Of a DNA stretch of 64,000 nucleotides, positions 34,816-47,487 are shown piece by piece. Made by a program: the position numbers and the translations under genes. The notes under the pieces were generated by a model that saw nothing but the letters and a program-made list of their open reading frames with translations, was not told where the DNA came from and made no database searches. The number at the start of each line of letters is the position of its first letter. Position 1 is the first letter of the stretch. The DNA comes from Sympetrum striolatum (lineage: Eukaryota; Arthropoda; Insecta; Odonata; Libellulidae), in contig OX388349.1 in the NCBI GenBank assembly GCA_947579665.1, forward strand, positions 87,950,197 through 88,014,196, given 5' to 3'.

Positions 34816-37260
34816 TTTCTAATACTTTTAAACCAAAGGTCGATACTTTTGATTCCATTCCTCTTATTATTTTACACGGAACATCTGTTTTATTTTTCTT
34901 GAGAGTTTAGTAATTCATAAATAGTATGGTATCAATAAATTTGTATGTTTCCGTTCAACTGGCATTTCAGAAATGTGTTCAAAATGTGGTGTTTATGATT
35001 GTTCGAAACATAGTTGCAAAACATACTAATTTCCATATAATTAAAAGTTGATACTTCATATTTGACTTTTATATTTTCATTGATATTGCAATTTAAATGA
35101 AATTTTAAATTTCAAATTAAACAAAAATATGAACACTGTTAAATTCCACAGAACCATTTCCATGCGTCGTTCTTAGATAATCTATGTTGATAGCATATAG
35201 TAAGTGTTTTGCACGCTGTCATTAGTTTACGAATGCCAAATGGTTGCACGTTATCAGAGAAATAGATGAACATGAATGAGAGGATTCTGTAATATCGTAT
35301 TTTAAGCATTATGGGCATTCGAATAAAAGTATTGAATTGGATCACTGTTTCGCATGAGAGCATAAACAACAACAAAGATATTGCTATCACTACTTATCAT
35401 GTAGTGATGCGTGAAAACAGGTGGCTTGGTTTTGAAATTGCATTTCTTTAATGGGTAAGACAGCTGCATTTAGGATCTCCTCCTAAATGCAGCTGTCTTA
35501 AATCCAATCTCGAAAGAGTTCTCCGAGCCTAATTACACCTCGTTGAAACCAGTCTAATATTGCCTTCCATTTTAATTCCCGGGTATTTTATGAAGCCAAA
35601 ATCACCATGATTTTGCATTCCCTCCCGACGAATTCCGCTAAATATTACCCTGATTTCTAGTCTAACATCTTTCGAAGCTCGCTTTGCACCGGATATGATG
35701 TTAATCTGCGCGTCCTTGGAAAAAAGAATTCCTGGTGACAAAAATCTCTCTAAAATCTTATTATAATTTGAATAGATCTAGAATATTTAGTGTATTCCAT
35801 CATTGCACCCTAATATCAATGAGGATGAGTTCTAATTGTCCTGAAAATATGTATCTTATTTTTTAATCTTAGCAAAATTTTCCACAAAATTACGAAATAT
35901 GACTCCGTTAATAATAATAATAAGCCGTTTTGTTGGGAAATAACTTTGTATTCAATCGGTCCCTTTTTATCACACCTTGATATAGGCTAAGGACTTAAAA
36001 TGGAAACAGATGAAATCATTCTAAAAAGAATGCAGGATTTATGGACAGACCAAAATCTCCATACAGCTTTTGAGAGGTCGTTATTATTCGTTTTTCTCGA
36101 TAACTTATTTGCTTCAAATTTAAAAATTCGATGCTCTCGTAACATTTATTCTCTTTTAAGATATCTCCGTTTTTATACGAAAAACGAATTTTAAATAATA
36201 AAAACGATTTTAACAACGCCAATCGATTTTAGAAATTTCATTTCATTTCATCCTATAAAAATTGCGAGGAAAGAGGTAAATTTGGCATTTTTATGAAAAC
36301 TAGGTAATATTTTTACTAAATGAAGTTTATAAAAAAATGCATATGATTTTTTTAAATGAAAATAAAAATCCCAATCATACTCTGTCTCATACTCTATAAT
36401 TGGCGAACACCAATAGAATTGGGGAATTTCTATGATCACTTCTTCGATTGGAAATTTCAACACTTATTCGTGTTTTTTATGTATTTTATGAATTTAAGCC
36501 ATCGAAGCCAGATGTCGAAGCACAGCAACAACAGATATTCGAATAACAGACACATTATTATTTCATTAATTAATTATTATTAATAAATTACATGTTTATT
36601 TCTTATTATTTATCTAAATATGCAAATAAATTATCAGTAAAGCGTAGATTACTTGATTCCGGCCGGAAGGTACTTCATTTGGTCTCAAACCTCGTACAAA
36701 ATTTGATAAATACATCTGTTTATTCTTTTTATGTCAGATCTTTAAAGCGTTGAATCATCCTCTTTCATTGGCTTTCTACTTTCCTCTGTTGTCAGCTAAA
36801 CTGATTTTCAATGTCGTCTTTACATTAATTATTTTCATGATTGTCGACTTGAGATCCCATGGAACTTTATGGTTGAGGAATGAGAGCGATTTCAGCTCAT
36901 TTTGTTGATGGAATCTTACTAATGAGAAGGTTAATCGCGCTGCATGTCTTTGGGCGGTTGTTCACTTAGTGATTCATTTTCCGTTGGAAGTAAAGTGGAC
37001 TTTTGATCTAATTGGAAGTACATAATAGTGTGATAGCAATAAAATCTTCTGGTTTTCTGTCGCATAGCGAAATAGTTTTTCATTAACTCTTAAATTTTTA
37101 ATGTTTTTCAAAATTCTAATATTTTGGAGTTTAAGTTTTCCTATCTCTATTTCCTGCAACCATACCCAGTGGAATGGAATGTTTTAAGTTGCTTTCGTAG
37201 AAAATAGAAAAAGGAACCTTTCATCTAATGTTTTCACACTCATTTCATGGGTGTTTAATG
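34816..37260. other. Intergenic/intronic, no gene recognised
   Basis: No recognised gene. Contains the hairpin at 35456-35500, listed separately. Confidence 0.5.
35456..35500. repeat. Perfect 20-bp inverted repeat, 5-base loop
   Basis: Arms 35456-35475 (TAAGACAGCTGCATTTAGGA) and 35481-35500 are exact reverse complements around the loop TCTCC. It is precise for AT-rich DNA, so a recent foldback or a structured transcript is possible. No poly-T terminator follows. Confidence 0.9.
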
Positions 37261-37470
37261 ACATGAAAGCTTCTGAGGTATGAGTAAATAGTGGCACTAT
37301 TTAAGGTCTCCTCCAAGGAATGCACATTGTTACTCAGAAAGTTATTGTGCTTCACTTACATGTTCCGCTTATAGAGATCTTGGTGAGGAATCCATTGGCA
37401 AAATATCTCACTCCTCATCCTGCCTAGTAAGCCTCACTAGCTCTCGGCAGCTTATGTCGGAGGGGGTGAG
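37261..37470 (+). repeat. Dispersed repeat family B, copy 2 of 3
   Basis: Same ordered blocks as 19008-19224: ATGAAAGCTTCTGAGGTATG, TTGTGCTTCACTTACATG, TTCCGCTTA, CTCACTCCTCATCCTGCC and an AGCTTATGTCGGAGGG end. Divergent between blocks. Confidence 0.7.
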
Positions 37471-40400
37471 GTACCAACCGATCTTGGGCTGAATACCTTC
37501 CGGAAAAAACCTTGAGAGATTGACAGGATTTATAAGCCTTACCACCGACATCCTCAGTACCTATTTTTCTTCTTCCTCAGTGGTCGGAAACCCCGTTCTT
37601 TTTACTTCTTTCTTTCCTTCTGAGGTGGTATTGACTCCTTGCTGTTCTTATGGCTTTCGATCGAAATGTGGGTCAATGTCATTCCACCGGAAATGGGTTA
37701 CTCCCACATTTCGCCGTGTTATCGCTCCAGATGGGAAATTCTATTCGGAAACTGAATTAATACTTAGTAATACGCTTTTTTATTTCTGCTATCGATCCAT
37801 CCCCCTTTTCGTGGTTTCGTGTTCTTTACGTTTCGGAGCGTATTTCTTCGTGCATGATGAGAAGAGTTGGCGATAAGCTTTCCTCGATATCGGGACGATA
37901 ATCTAATTTAGGTTACGATTTTTGGTGTTAACGGATTGCTGTCAATCGTCGACTCCCGTGATAGTAATAATAAAAATAGTGATACATCTTTATTTGTGGG
38001 AGATTGAGATTGTCTCTTCTTCGTGATATCGCGTGAATAGAATTTGAAAATAATGCTGATTGCATTAAGCTAAAGTCCTTCTTTCTTCGATTATAAAGAG
38101 AATTATATGTTCTTATAGATTTAGATGGTAGATTCTCTATCATTATCTGCACGATACATAGAATGACATATTGTCGGTGTTTTTGACTAATTATGCTTAT
38201 GCCAAATGTTCCCTAAGATCCTGATGTGCTCCTAATATCATCTTCATAAGTGTCTTACGCATCGTTAGGTTTTTGTTTCCTAAAATTTCTTGCTTAGTGC
38301 ACTTTATTTTATTTCTCGCCATCTTCTTCGTCTTTTTACATCATCTAACATATTTTGCTATTTCCCTGTCTATTATCCATCTCTTGTAGCCTACTTCAGC
38401 CGTCTCAATATGGACCCTTCCTCTTCCTCTGCCGACGCCTTTTTACTTCAATCAAATCCTTCTCCTCTCCTATCACCTCCAGCACATCCTTGTTTTTATT
38501 TAAATCCAGATTATTTTTTCCGTTTCACGCCACACCCAAATCTCTAAGACTTCTTATCATTTGACGCATTTCTTTTAATTTAATTATTTAAATTTACGCT
38601 GCTAGTTGGCCTTCTGGTCAGGTGACAACATTTATCTTCATAATGTCTTCATAGATGTTTACGTAAAACAACGTTTACAAATTTCCCGAGACAACTTATT
38701 TAAAGTAGAAGTCGATTCTGGTGAAACGTTTTAAATAATTCCCCTTTTAATGGTATTTTTTCATTTCCTTTGGTATACATCGCAGGAAAAAATCCCAGAA
38801 GGTCAATCAATAAATTTCCTGATAAATGTTCCTGGGTAAATATGTAATTTTGTGATAAATTTTCAAACATCATTTACGCAGTTTGTAGTGGCTATCTTCT
38901 CTTAAATTTTGAAATAATGCAGGCTCTTGCATTCAGTTCTCTATATAGAAAACACCATTTCTTTTGTTTTACTGTAAATTGCGAAACGGATGTTTGAAAA
39001 TTTATCAGGGAATTAGCAATGTTTACTGTATGCAAATAAGAAATTCGATTATTGGTTTAAGATATATTACTCAAAACTGAACAATTGTAAGCATAGAAAT
39101 TGTTTAATAAATTAATTGGAAATTAAATTTTGTAATGAACTTAACAGGGAAAATATGGAACTAAACATTGAAATTATGCTATGAGCTTAAAATGGAAAGA
39201 CTTTTTACTCGAAAATGAGAAGTTTAAGCTAACAAAACTTTTTTAAGGTATCGAAAAAGTCACTCTCACAGAAAGTATGCTTATATAAGGTTAATCTCTT
39301 TTGCCTTCCCGCTCTTTCCTCTAAACTCTCACTTCTTGTAATTTTACGCCCTATTTATTCGTTCGCTGCTGTCGAATTCGATTTTACCTCAGAGTTTAGA
39401 TTTTGTGCCTCGGATTTCTGTTTATCGCAGAGTATTTGAAGTGATTAAAAGTTCTTCCCACGTTTGATCGGGACTAACGGATTTAGTTCTTCTATTTGAA
39501 AATCGAATGTGCCTAAAACTACGAGCATTAGTATTCAGCCTGCTTTCCTTTGATCTCTGAGCATTTTAGGCTCCCTGCAGTGCAGGCGTAACTTCTTCCC
39601 TCTTCTACACATAAATTGGCCCATTAATGGATTCTAGATTTAATCCCTGTTATTGATTGAAGTAAACTAGGAAATCAAAGCTGGCGACCTAGGATTAATC
39701 TTTGAGGGCGAAAAAGATTATTATTTGCCTAAAAAATAGAATATGTATATATAACACTTATGGCAACTCATTTATGTTATTCAATTCGTTAGCCCCTTCT
39801 TGTGTACGCTTTTCATCCCTACATTTTGAGCATTTACCAATGACCGTTTTTGGGGACATTGAAACTTTTCTAATGAGGTTCTATTGCTTATTTCAAGGTT
39901 ATGGAATTTTAACTTGGTAAATACGAAAGTATCATATTTAAAAGGGTTGATTGTAAGAAGTTTCAGCATCAATAAAAAATGAAGATATTCGAATGCGGTT
40001 TTAAATAGAAGAAAAACATTTATAATTTGAGTGTCTAAACTTGGTAAAATGATGCTGACAGTGAAAAGTTAACAGTCGGGCGAAGGAGCGGGAAGACGAG
40101 AACCTTTCCATATCGGATAAATTCTTCTTTTTTTATGGTAAAATAAGTTGCGATACCATATGAGGTCTTGTTGTTTTAACAAACAAGAAAGTTTTACTTT
40201 TAAGAATGAATTCAGTAATAACAAATATAATTGAAATTAAGGCACATCGTGGCATAATATTTTTTGAGATGACATTAGTTATTCCAGACTGGGCGAATTA
40301 GTATTCGAAAAACGTTTGTGGTGCGCAAATGGCAATAAAAGGTATAAGCGCAAATTTGATATACACATTGTATTGGGAGGTTTTCTTTAAAACAGTCGAT

Positions 40401-43394
40401 TTACAGATCAAAATTACCGAAAATCAACCTTTGATCCAATTTCTCTCAATATGAAGAGCTTCCACAAGGTTAAGGTTTACACTGTGTTATTTCTATTTTA
40501 TGCCTCTTTTGGTTTAATTCATATTCAGAAATTGAGTATAAATCGATATCCCTCAGAGATATTTCTACTCCCTTCGGCCCTGTTGTTCCCTAATCCAATG
40601 AGGAAACTCCTTTATTGGCTGTCCAAAGATTAGCTTATTTATGAATGATAAATGAAAATCGTGCGATGGAAGGAATTTTCTCACGGAACACCGCCACAAA
40701 TAAGAAAGAAAACGTTTTCCAGCGCTCCTCTTAACCATTCGAATCATGCGATCTTTTCAATTACGCTAATGGTACTCGCTGTTCCTCCTCGTTTTTTCTT
40801 CCAGACGGCCTACTTTGGCACGGCCCCTAATTTACTTACTCTCCATGTTTATCCGCTTTTGGTTAAAATTCCTCGACTAATTTTCCGACGGCATAGTTAA
40901 TATCCCTCCCATCGTTGCAGTTTCGTTCTGCGCTTGTTCGGTGGCGTGCGAGCGGCCATTAGGCGTACTCTCTTACCGACAGCACCGTCTTCAAGTCCCC
41001 TTTAGAGTTCCGGGCTTGATTTATTGCGTCCTTGCATGCTGGTCCCTCCCAAGTGTTTTCCCCCCTCCCGCTGTCGCCATGAGGAGACTTAAAGAGGAAC
41101 CTTAACAAAAGAACAATCCGATTTGAAACCTATTTGGGCTGTCATCCTCTGGATTCTGCCCGTCAGCTCTTTCGTCGAACAATGGAAAATAACGAGTGAC
41201 GTCTAGCGGCTGCCGAATCAAACTCGGAACGAAAATTCCGTGCACAGAAGTTCTACATTGCATAGTCCCGTATTGTTCCGAAAATATCACGACGGAGTAA
41301 ACGCTCTCATCGATTTTGATTGCTTTAATAGAGGGATGGATGTCGTTCATAGGCCGCTGAAGTTTGGTAGCGTACGGCTTCGCAATTGAACTTGGTTTAC
41401 TTTGTTCGTGAAAGCGTGCTGTGATCATTATATCCGTGGAGCTCGTCTGCATTTTTATAAAGCAATACTGTTTCATAGAGGTATCAGGGGTTTCGCGTTT
41501 GGCGTTCGTGGATCTGAAACGAATTCCTTTTACAAATGCGAAATAATTACCATTTGAATTTAACTATAGAAAGTCCCAATCCCTTGGGTCATTGTTTGTG
41601 CGTTGTCCGTTGTTACTGTTTATGCTTACCACTGCAATTGTCCATTAAGTAGATGTTTGTGGGCATGGAAAATAAATAAAGAAAATTAACTTGTATATAA
41701 CTTCCAAACTAAATTCCAATTTCTATGGCCTGAAAAATCTTTATTACAGAGAATATTGTTAAAATATTTCTTGTAAATCGTCAATGTAAGCTAAAATATG
41801 CAACATTTCTAACATTACCGTTAATATGATATGTAAATACACTTTATAGGACGAATCTTGTGAGATATGAAGCGAATTTACCTTTATCATAGGATTTATG
41901 GATGAAAATAAACGTCAACTTCTGCAAATTTGCTCTCAGCAGGCACGTGTCAGCCTACAGCTGGGGCAAAATGCACCGCTCTACCTCAGCTTCCTCGTCT
42001 ATTACCGTCGCGTAAAGTTCGCGGAAAATGCAAATTCTTCGAGCTACTAGCCCTGTCATCCATGCTCGTGATTTTATACATCGTATCTGGTAACCCAATG
42101 TAACAGTGAGAAGCAATCTCTTTTGCCACTCCCTTGGATATATTTTCTCCAAATTTCCCAAATCACACACGGCCTGAGACATTGAATGATCTTGGATGTA
42201 GAAGAAAAGGAAACTTTGGTTAATAGGTGAGCTAAAGAGTGAATTTATTCTTTTCTATTTTGACGAGACGAGAGAGAGAGGGATATTCAAATAATATTCT
42301 TTTAGAATTATTTCGGTAATTAATGTAATTACAATTTATCATGTGTATGGTTGATAATAAAATATATAATAATTAGTTGTGTATAATATTATATCAATAA
42401 TTCAGTAATATCCTAATAAGTATATCGACTATTTGACTGTTTTTATATGGAAATTTTTGCAATCGTATTAAAACCTAAAAAGCAATTCGGTTTGATCCAC
42501 AAGGATCTGCATCAGGTACGCCTTGTGGTAAAGTTTTCCCCGTGGTTCTATATTAACTGATTCCCCTAGAAGAAGTTTTTCCAAGAGGAATAAGGAGGAA
42601 TTCCCCAAGAAATTTTTCCTTTTGCGGAGATTTCCGAACTGGTTTCAAAACCAGTTGGAAGTGGATTCCACAACGTAGTCGAGCTTCGATTCCTTTTGTT
42701 CTCAGTGTTTTGTTTCTGTGGAAGTAAATTGAGTTGGCGGAAATGAATTATTGGTGCTTCTCTTATGTATCAGTGGTGATATTTTGCCATTCAACTCTCT
42801 CTCTTGGCCTAAAAGTTTATTCGAAGTTCCAATTTTTTCGCTCATACTAATTAAGAGGATGCGACCATTACGTACCTAATACAATCCTCAAACCCAATTG
42901 TCATGTGAAGTTACTAGTAATTTTTCAGAAGTTGCCTCTAGTAGTCTTCCCATCTGCGCAGAGTACTCGCAAAACATATTGGGACTGTCGGTCAGTCTTA
43001 ATCAACATTGTTATGGAGAACTAAGGCCGTTCACATCTTTCAGTTAGTCTTGGATGGTCAACTTTTAATAATTTCCACTTCCGTTTATTTTATATTTGAT
43101 CCGAAAAGAAAAAGGCTTCCGGATTTTAAATTAATTTTACTCTAGGTATGGAATTTTCCAGTTCATTTCTTTGATGACATTTCAGGAATTACCGACATGG
43201 ATAACAACTTCTTCTCTTTAAGAAATAAGATATGAGATTCTCGCGGAATATTCTCTAACGTGGTGCCAATGGTGATATTGATGTCCTGAATTTGTACCTG
43301 TGTAATTGGTTTTTAGAAGTCATTATTAGAAGTTATTAGATTACGAAGGCATCAACCAAGTAGTGTGTGGATGTGATGATGGGAGTCGTACTTT
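37471..43394. other. Intergenic/intronic, no gene recognised
   Basis: About 5.9 kb with no recognisable element or exon. Longer open frames (37520-37876 plus; 41102-41476 minus, 124 codons) carry no known motif. A T/C-rich run lies at 38290-38560. Confidence 0.45.
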
Positions 43395-43478
43395 AAGGCG
43401 TGTTCCTAAGAATGCTATTGCCGAACGGAAAGTACGGGTTCTAAAAAGCTTCGGGTTCAAGTCCCGGTTCGCATTTGC
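43395..43478 (+). mobile_element. tRNA-like relic (probable SINE head)
   Basis: GTTCCTAAGAATGCTATTGC resembles an A-box/D-arm. Further on, CGGGTTCAAGTCCCGG gives a B-box and T-arm with a 4-5 bp stem. The middle contains CCGAACGGAAAGTACGGGTT. No acceptor stem pairing was seen, so a SINE head or tRNA pseudogene is likelier than a working tRNA. It is not the same family as 13785-13915. Confidence 0.5.
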
Positions 43479-45739
43479 TTATTCTTGGAGCTACAATAAA
43501 GCATGCTATTGCTATTTGCTGTAGAGATTTTTTTATCATTGACTGTAAAATGCAAATTTTCATGTTACTAAATTTTCATCTCTTTGTTTTCCTATCACAT
43601 CATTTTCAAATGATACTAAAATATCTACAAATACATTACAAGTTATTCCAGAGTCAAATACAGTAAATTTGTTACTGAAATTAATTTTTCCCTCCTCGCA
43701 GTGACTTTGTTTTTTGGCGGATGGCATGATTTGCAAATTCATTCAAAAGACGCAAGTTTTGGAAAAATTCAAGCAATCAGATCATGAATGTTTCTTTACT
43801 AAATTTGCGGTAATTTAGTATTGGTTTACTATCAAGCAAACTGGCTTAAAAATAGATTAGAACCGCGACTTAAAAAATTGCTATTTTGGTCGATTCGTAA
43901 TCATTTTCTTTGAGTGAACGCTTTTATAGAGATCAGCCTCACTTTCGGATTGCCTTTCATTACACTCCAAAGAAGCCGTTTATTCAACTTCTTCAAGCGA
44001 TTGCCTGGAAATCACATTTATTAAGGACGCCTTTTGCCTCATCCCTTTTAACCCGTGGAAATTCAATCACCTCCGACCTCGGCTGGACCTTTTTAATGAA
44101 ATGTGTGCTCGGAATGGTAAAATAGGTCGTCCTCCAGTAATTGCCGTTACGAACGACGGTGGCCCCCAATTAATTAATACTGGAGCTGAGTTATGGTGAG
44201 CTATAACGTGTCGCCACTGTGATTATCCGAGGTAACTTTATTCCTCTGAGCGTGTACTTTTATGATGGATTCGTGCTCGTTTATTTCTCAGCGGACACAT
44301 CGGCAAACCGCTCTATTGCTAGAGCCCCTGAAATATTACACCTTTTACAACACCAGGATATCGCCTAGCGCGTCAAATTTATTGCCAAGTATTGTCTACA
44401 CTTTTATGGAAACGAAAATGAAAGAATTTATTGGTTTCGTACCCCATCACGTTTGAACAACCTTGTACTGGTTTATCGCCGGTAAGCGATGCTTTATCTC
44501 GCATTTAATCAATCAGCTTTGATATATATCTACAAATATGTTGTAAAGTGTTGATGATGTTGATAAGATATGTCTCAAATACCATTAATAAAGCGAAATG
44601 GTGTAAAAAATCACTCCGATAATTTAATTCTGATGGCATTTTCTTAAACTATGTAAATATATTTTTATTAATCGTCTTATTTATCATGAATAGCAAATCG
44701 ACTTGAGAACAAGCGCAAGAGAATGAATATATTTCCATCCATAATATAACATCTCGTCCATTGCTTCCACGGTATTATTAAAGTGCCAGTATCTTAAAGA
44801 GATTTCCTTAAAGTTGAATTACCATGCAAATTTGATTTACTCGTATTGTTCTTAATTTTTCTTTCTAACTATTCCATAGTAAGTTAGTGGCGTGCAGCAT
44901 GATTGGCCTTTCTTTATTTGTGGCTCTTTCTGATTCATTCCATTTTCTTGTTATGAAATTCAAGTGTTTGATGTGACTTGCTAATTAGTGGCAGTTTAAA
45001 AATATTTTTGAAGGTCTTGATCATAAAAGGATGCATAGTTCGTAACATATGGAAAGGGAGAGGGTTCGTTTTAGATTCATTAGAATTCTATAAACATGTA
45101 AATCGCCCTAGGAAGAATGTTTTAGAAGAAGTTTTGTTTAGAGTATTTTCTTTATTCAAAAGATAAGGGAATCATGAGCATTAATATATTATTTGTTAAT
45201 CAATAAATAGTGCATAACTTTCAAGTGTTAGAGAAAAATATATACAATTAGGATATTTGCCAGCGTTCTCCACTATGCGTTGTCACTGGGTGAACGAGAT
45301 AATTTTTTCATCCATAATTAACGGATTATAATTATAATTCGTTACTATCAGAGAAGGATTGAGATGGAAGAGTCAAGACGTATTTTCCAGATGGTGAATG
45401 ACTTAGTAAAAATATAATTGATTACTTCTGCCTTCACTTCGTGGAGCCTTCTAATACTAGCAATAATTATATAGAATAGTTGATTAGTAATAATAATTAA
45501 ATAGAACCTTCTAATACTATTCATGGTGAATGGATACTCCGAAATCTTTTGGTTCACTTTATTTTGGAGTGACTTGAGAACGACGCCTAATCGCCGAAAC
45601 AAGTTATTAGTTTAATAAAACATCTCAAACAGAATATTTCGGAATATTTATTCACCATGAATAACTTAGTAAAAAGTAATATCCGGAAATAATAAGAACA
45701 TTTTCATTGCATGTTTAAAAAGCACAAATTTTATTTTTT
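43479..45739. other. Intergenic/intronic, no gene recognised
   Basis: No gene recognised. A local partial duplication (CCTTCTAATACTA repeated about 63 bases apart) lies at about 45440-45525. Confidence 0.5.
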
Positions 45740-45867
45740 ATTGTAGTAATATTGTTAAAAGTGCTTCGACGGCTTAGGTAATTTTGCACATTGGCTCCCA
45801 CCGGGTATCGAACCCGGGACCGCTTTCACCAAAGGCAAACGCGCTGTCCACATGACCATCCATTATT
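45740..45867 (-). mobile_element. tRNA-derived SINE, copy 3 of 3 (best preserved)
   Basis: On the minus strand: ATGGTCATGTGGACAGCGCG, then TTTGCCTTTGGTGAAAG, then a perfect T-arm of CCGGG, TTCGATA, CCCGG, then GTGGGAGCCA. The SINE body with CGAAGCACTTTTAACA and a TATTACTACAATA tail follows. The intact box B and T-arm make this the best reference copy for the family. The acceptor arm does not pair. Confidence 0.85.
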
Positions 45868-46725
45868 TCATGAAAATAAGAGATTGTTAAAGGGCCACGA
45901 ATAGAGAGCTGACAACATGCGAGTTGATTTTGGTGAGAAAGTTGCTGAACAAGCGTTTTATTCCTCGAAGGTGTTTACATTATTGGTCGCCTTCATTTAT
46001 AATCAAATTTCCTTCCAATACAGAAACTTGCGATCCAACATTTCGAATGAGTATTTTCGCTTGTCTTTTGTTCGCATCGAAAGCCTTTTCGTCAAAGGCC
46101 TCTCCTTTGTGCATGTTGATGGACGTCGAAGCCATCGATTCCTTTTTCTCATTCACAGCTAATATTTACTCTCTTGTCGTTTTCGTACCTTTCAATATAT
46201 TCCTTAGCGATGCAAGGTGTTCTTATTTCAACTATCCGTTCTGAGTCTATGTCTCGATAAATTGCCTCATCCCTCATGACTGTTTGCTTTTTCCATTACT
46301 CCTTTTGATGACATAAATTGCGGTTGAAAATTTTATTAGTGGTGAACTATATATTAGTTATGTTTCCAGTGGACTGTGTGCAATATTTTTCGTAACTGTA
46401 AAGCATCATGATTAAGGTTTTCATATTAGTGTAAGATGTATTTGAGATGGGACGTTAAATGTAAACAAATAACATATGGCGTTCTGTTCAAAGACTCCAA
46501 GATGGTTGTCCTCGAAAGATAGCTGCATGAATGCCGTATTTACTAATAATGCTTAGCTCATGGTTACCTGTATGTACCTTTCGTTCTATCTCATACGTTT
46601 TATCATATCTGTAAGGTAGGATTCAATCATTCTGTCCCCTAAGAAAACACGCATGTTAAACTCTCAGGCCAATCTTATGTTGCATGTTGCCTGCATTCAA
46701 ATAGTATAGCTTCGAAATTGTACAT
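45868..46725. other. Intergenic/intronic, no gene recognised
   Basis: Two overlapping plus frames at 45917-46244 have no recognised motif. Confidence 0.5.
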
Positions 46726-47270
46726 AAAAAATCTGATGTGGCCAGCACAAGACTTTCTCCATATATAAGATGTAAATGTTTATCTACGAGAGTAATTTCG
46801 AACTCAATATTCCATCTAAACTTTGAAGATGAGTGATTAATTTATATATTATTATCTTTGACGTCGCAAACATTATAAATAATGTTTTTCGGGACATGAT
46901 CGATGAAAAACGATGAAATTGGCCTTTCGCCCATAGAGCCCAGAGCGCCCACAAAGTACATACTCAGCAACTTCCGGTTTATCGGTATTTCATGAATAAC
47001 TCCTAAACAATCAATTATAAAAAAATATGTTTCATACAAAAGTTATAGTAAAATACATTTTCTAAAACATTTATAAATAATAGTATATACCTAAATATCA
47101 TATTTATGGAGATATTTTGAAAACCGGAAATGAGCTTTGAAGAATTAAGCTCAACTTCCGGTTAACCGATTTACTCCAAAAACTAATCAACTTTGACAGC
47201 ACACACCACAGTAATAAATATGAAGTTTGGTATTGATACCACCAATAGTTTTCACGTTAGAGCGCCCACT

Positions 47271-47353
<83 letters not shown>

Positions 47354-47487
47354 ACAGACATCATTCTGAAAATGGTCAAAACGTGTTCTAGGGACCCCAA
47401 AACATGTATTTCCATTGAAATTTCGAAGTCGAATTTTTTCATGAAAACAATACTTTCTCTATACTTCGTATATGGAGAAAGTAAAAA
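46726..47487 (-). mobile_element. Composite repeat family A, copy 3 (one unit, inverted)
   Basis: Reverse-oriented complete copy. The head lies at the right, with GGAGAAAGTAAAAA at 47474-47487. A (CA)n tract follows, then one internal unit of 317 bases (start motifs at about 47260 and 46943). The conserved 3' end runs through GCCTTTCGCCCATAGAGCCC, AACATTATAAATAATGTT and GACTTTCTCCATATAT to AAAAAATCTGATGTGGCC. It keeps about 60 bases in the 3' part that copy 2 lacks. With one, two and about five units, the three copies show the unit count is variable. Confidence 0.88.
47272..47348. repeat. (CA)n microsatellite in repeat family A copy 3
   Basis: About 38 uninterrupted CA units at the position equivalent to the TG tracts of the other two copies. 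Confidence 0.97.

Noticed and set aside
41102..41476. 124-codon minus-strand open frame
   Set aside because: No motif or context supporting a gene.
45740..45867. Functional tRNA gene
   Set aside because: The T-arm is perfect but there is no acceptor stem, and the same non-tRNA body recurs in another copy, so it is a SINE.
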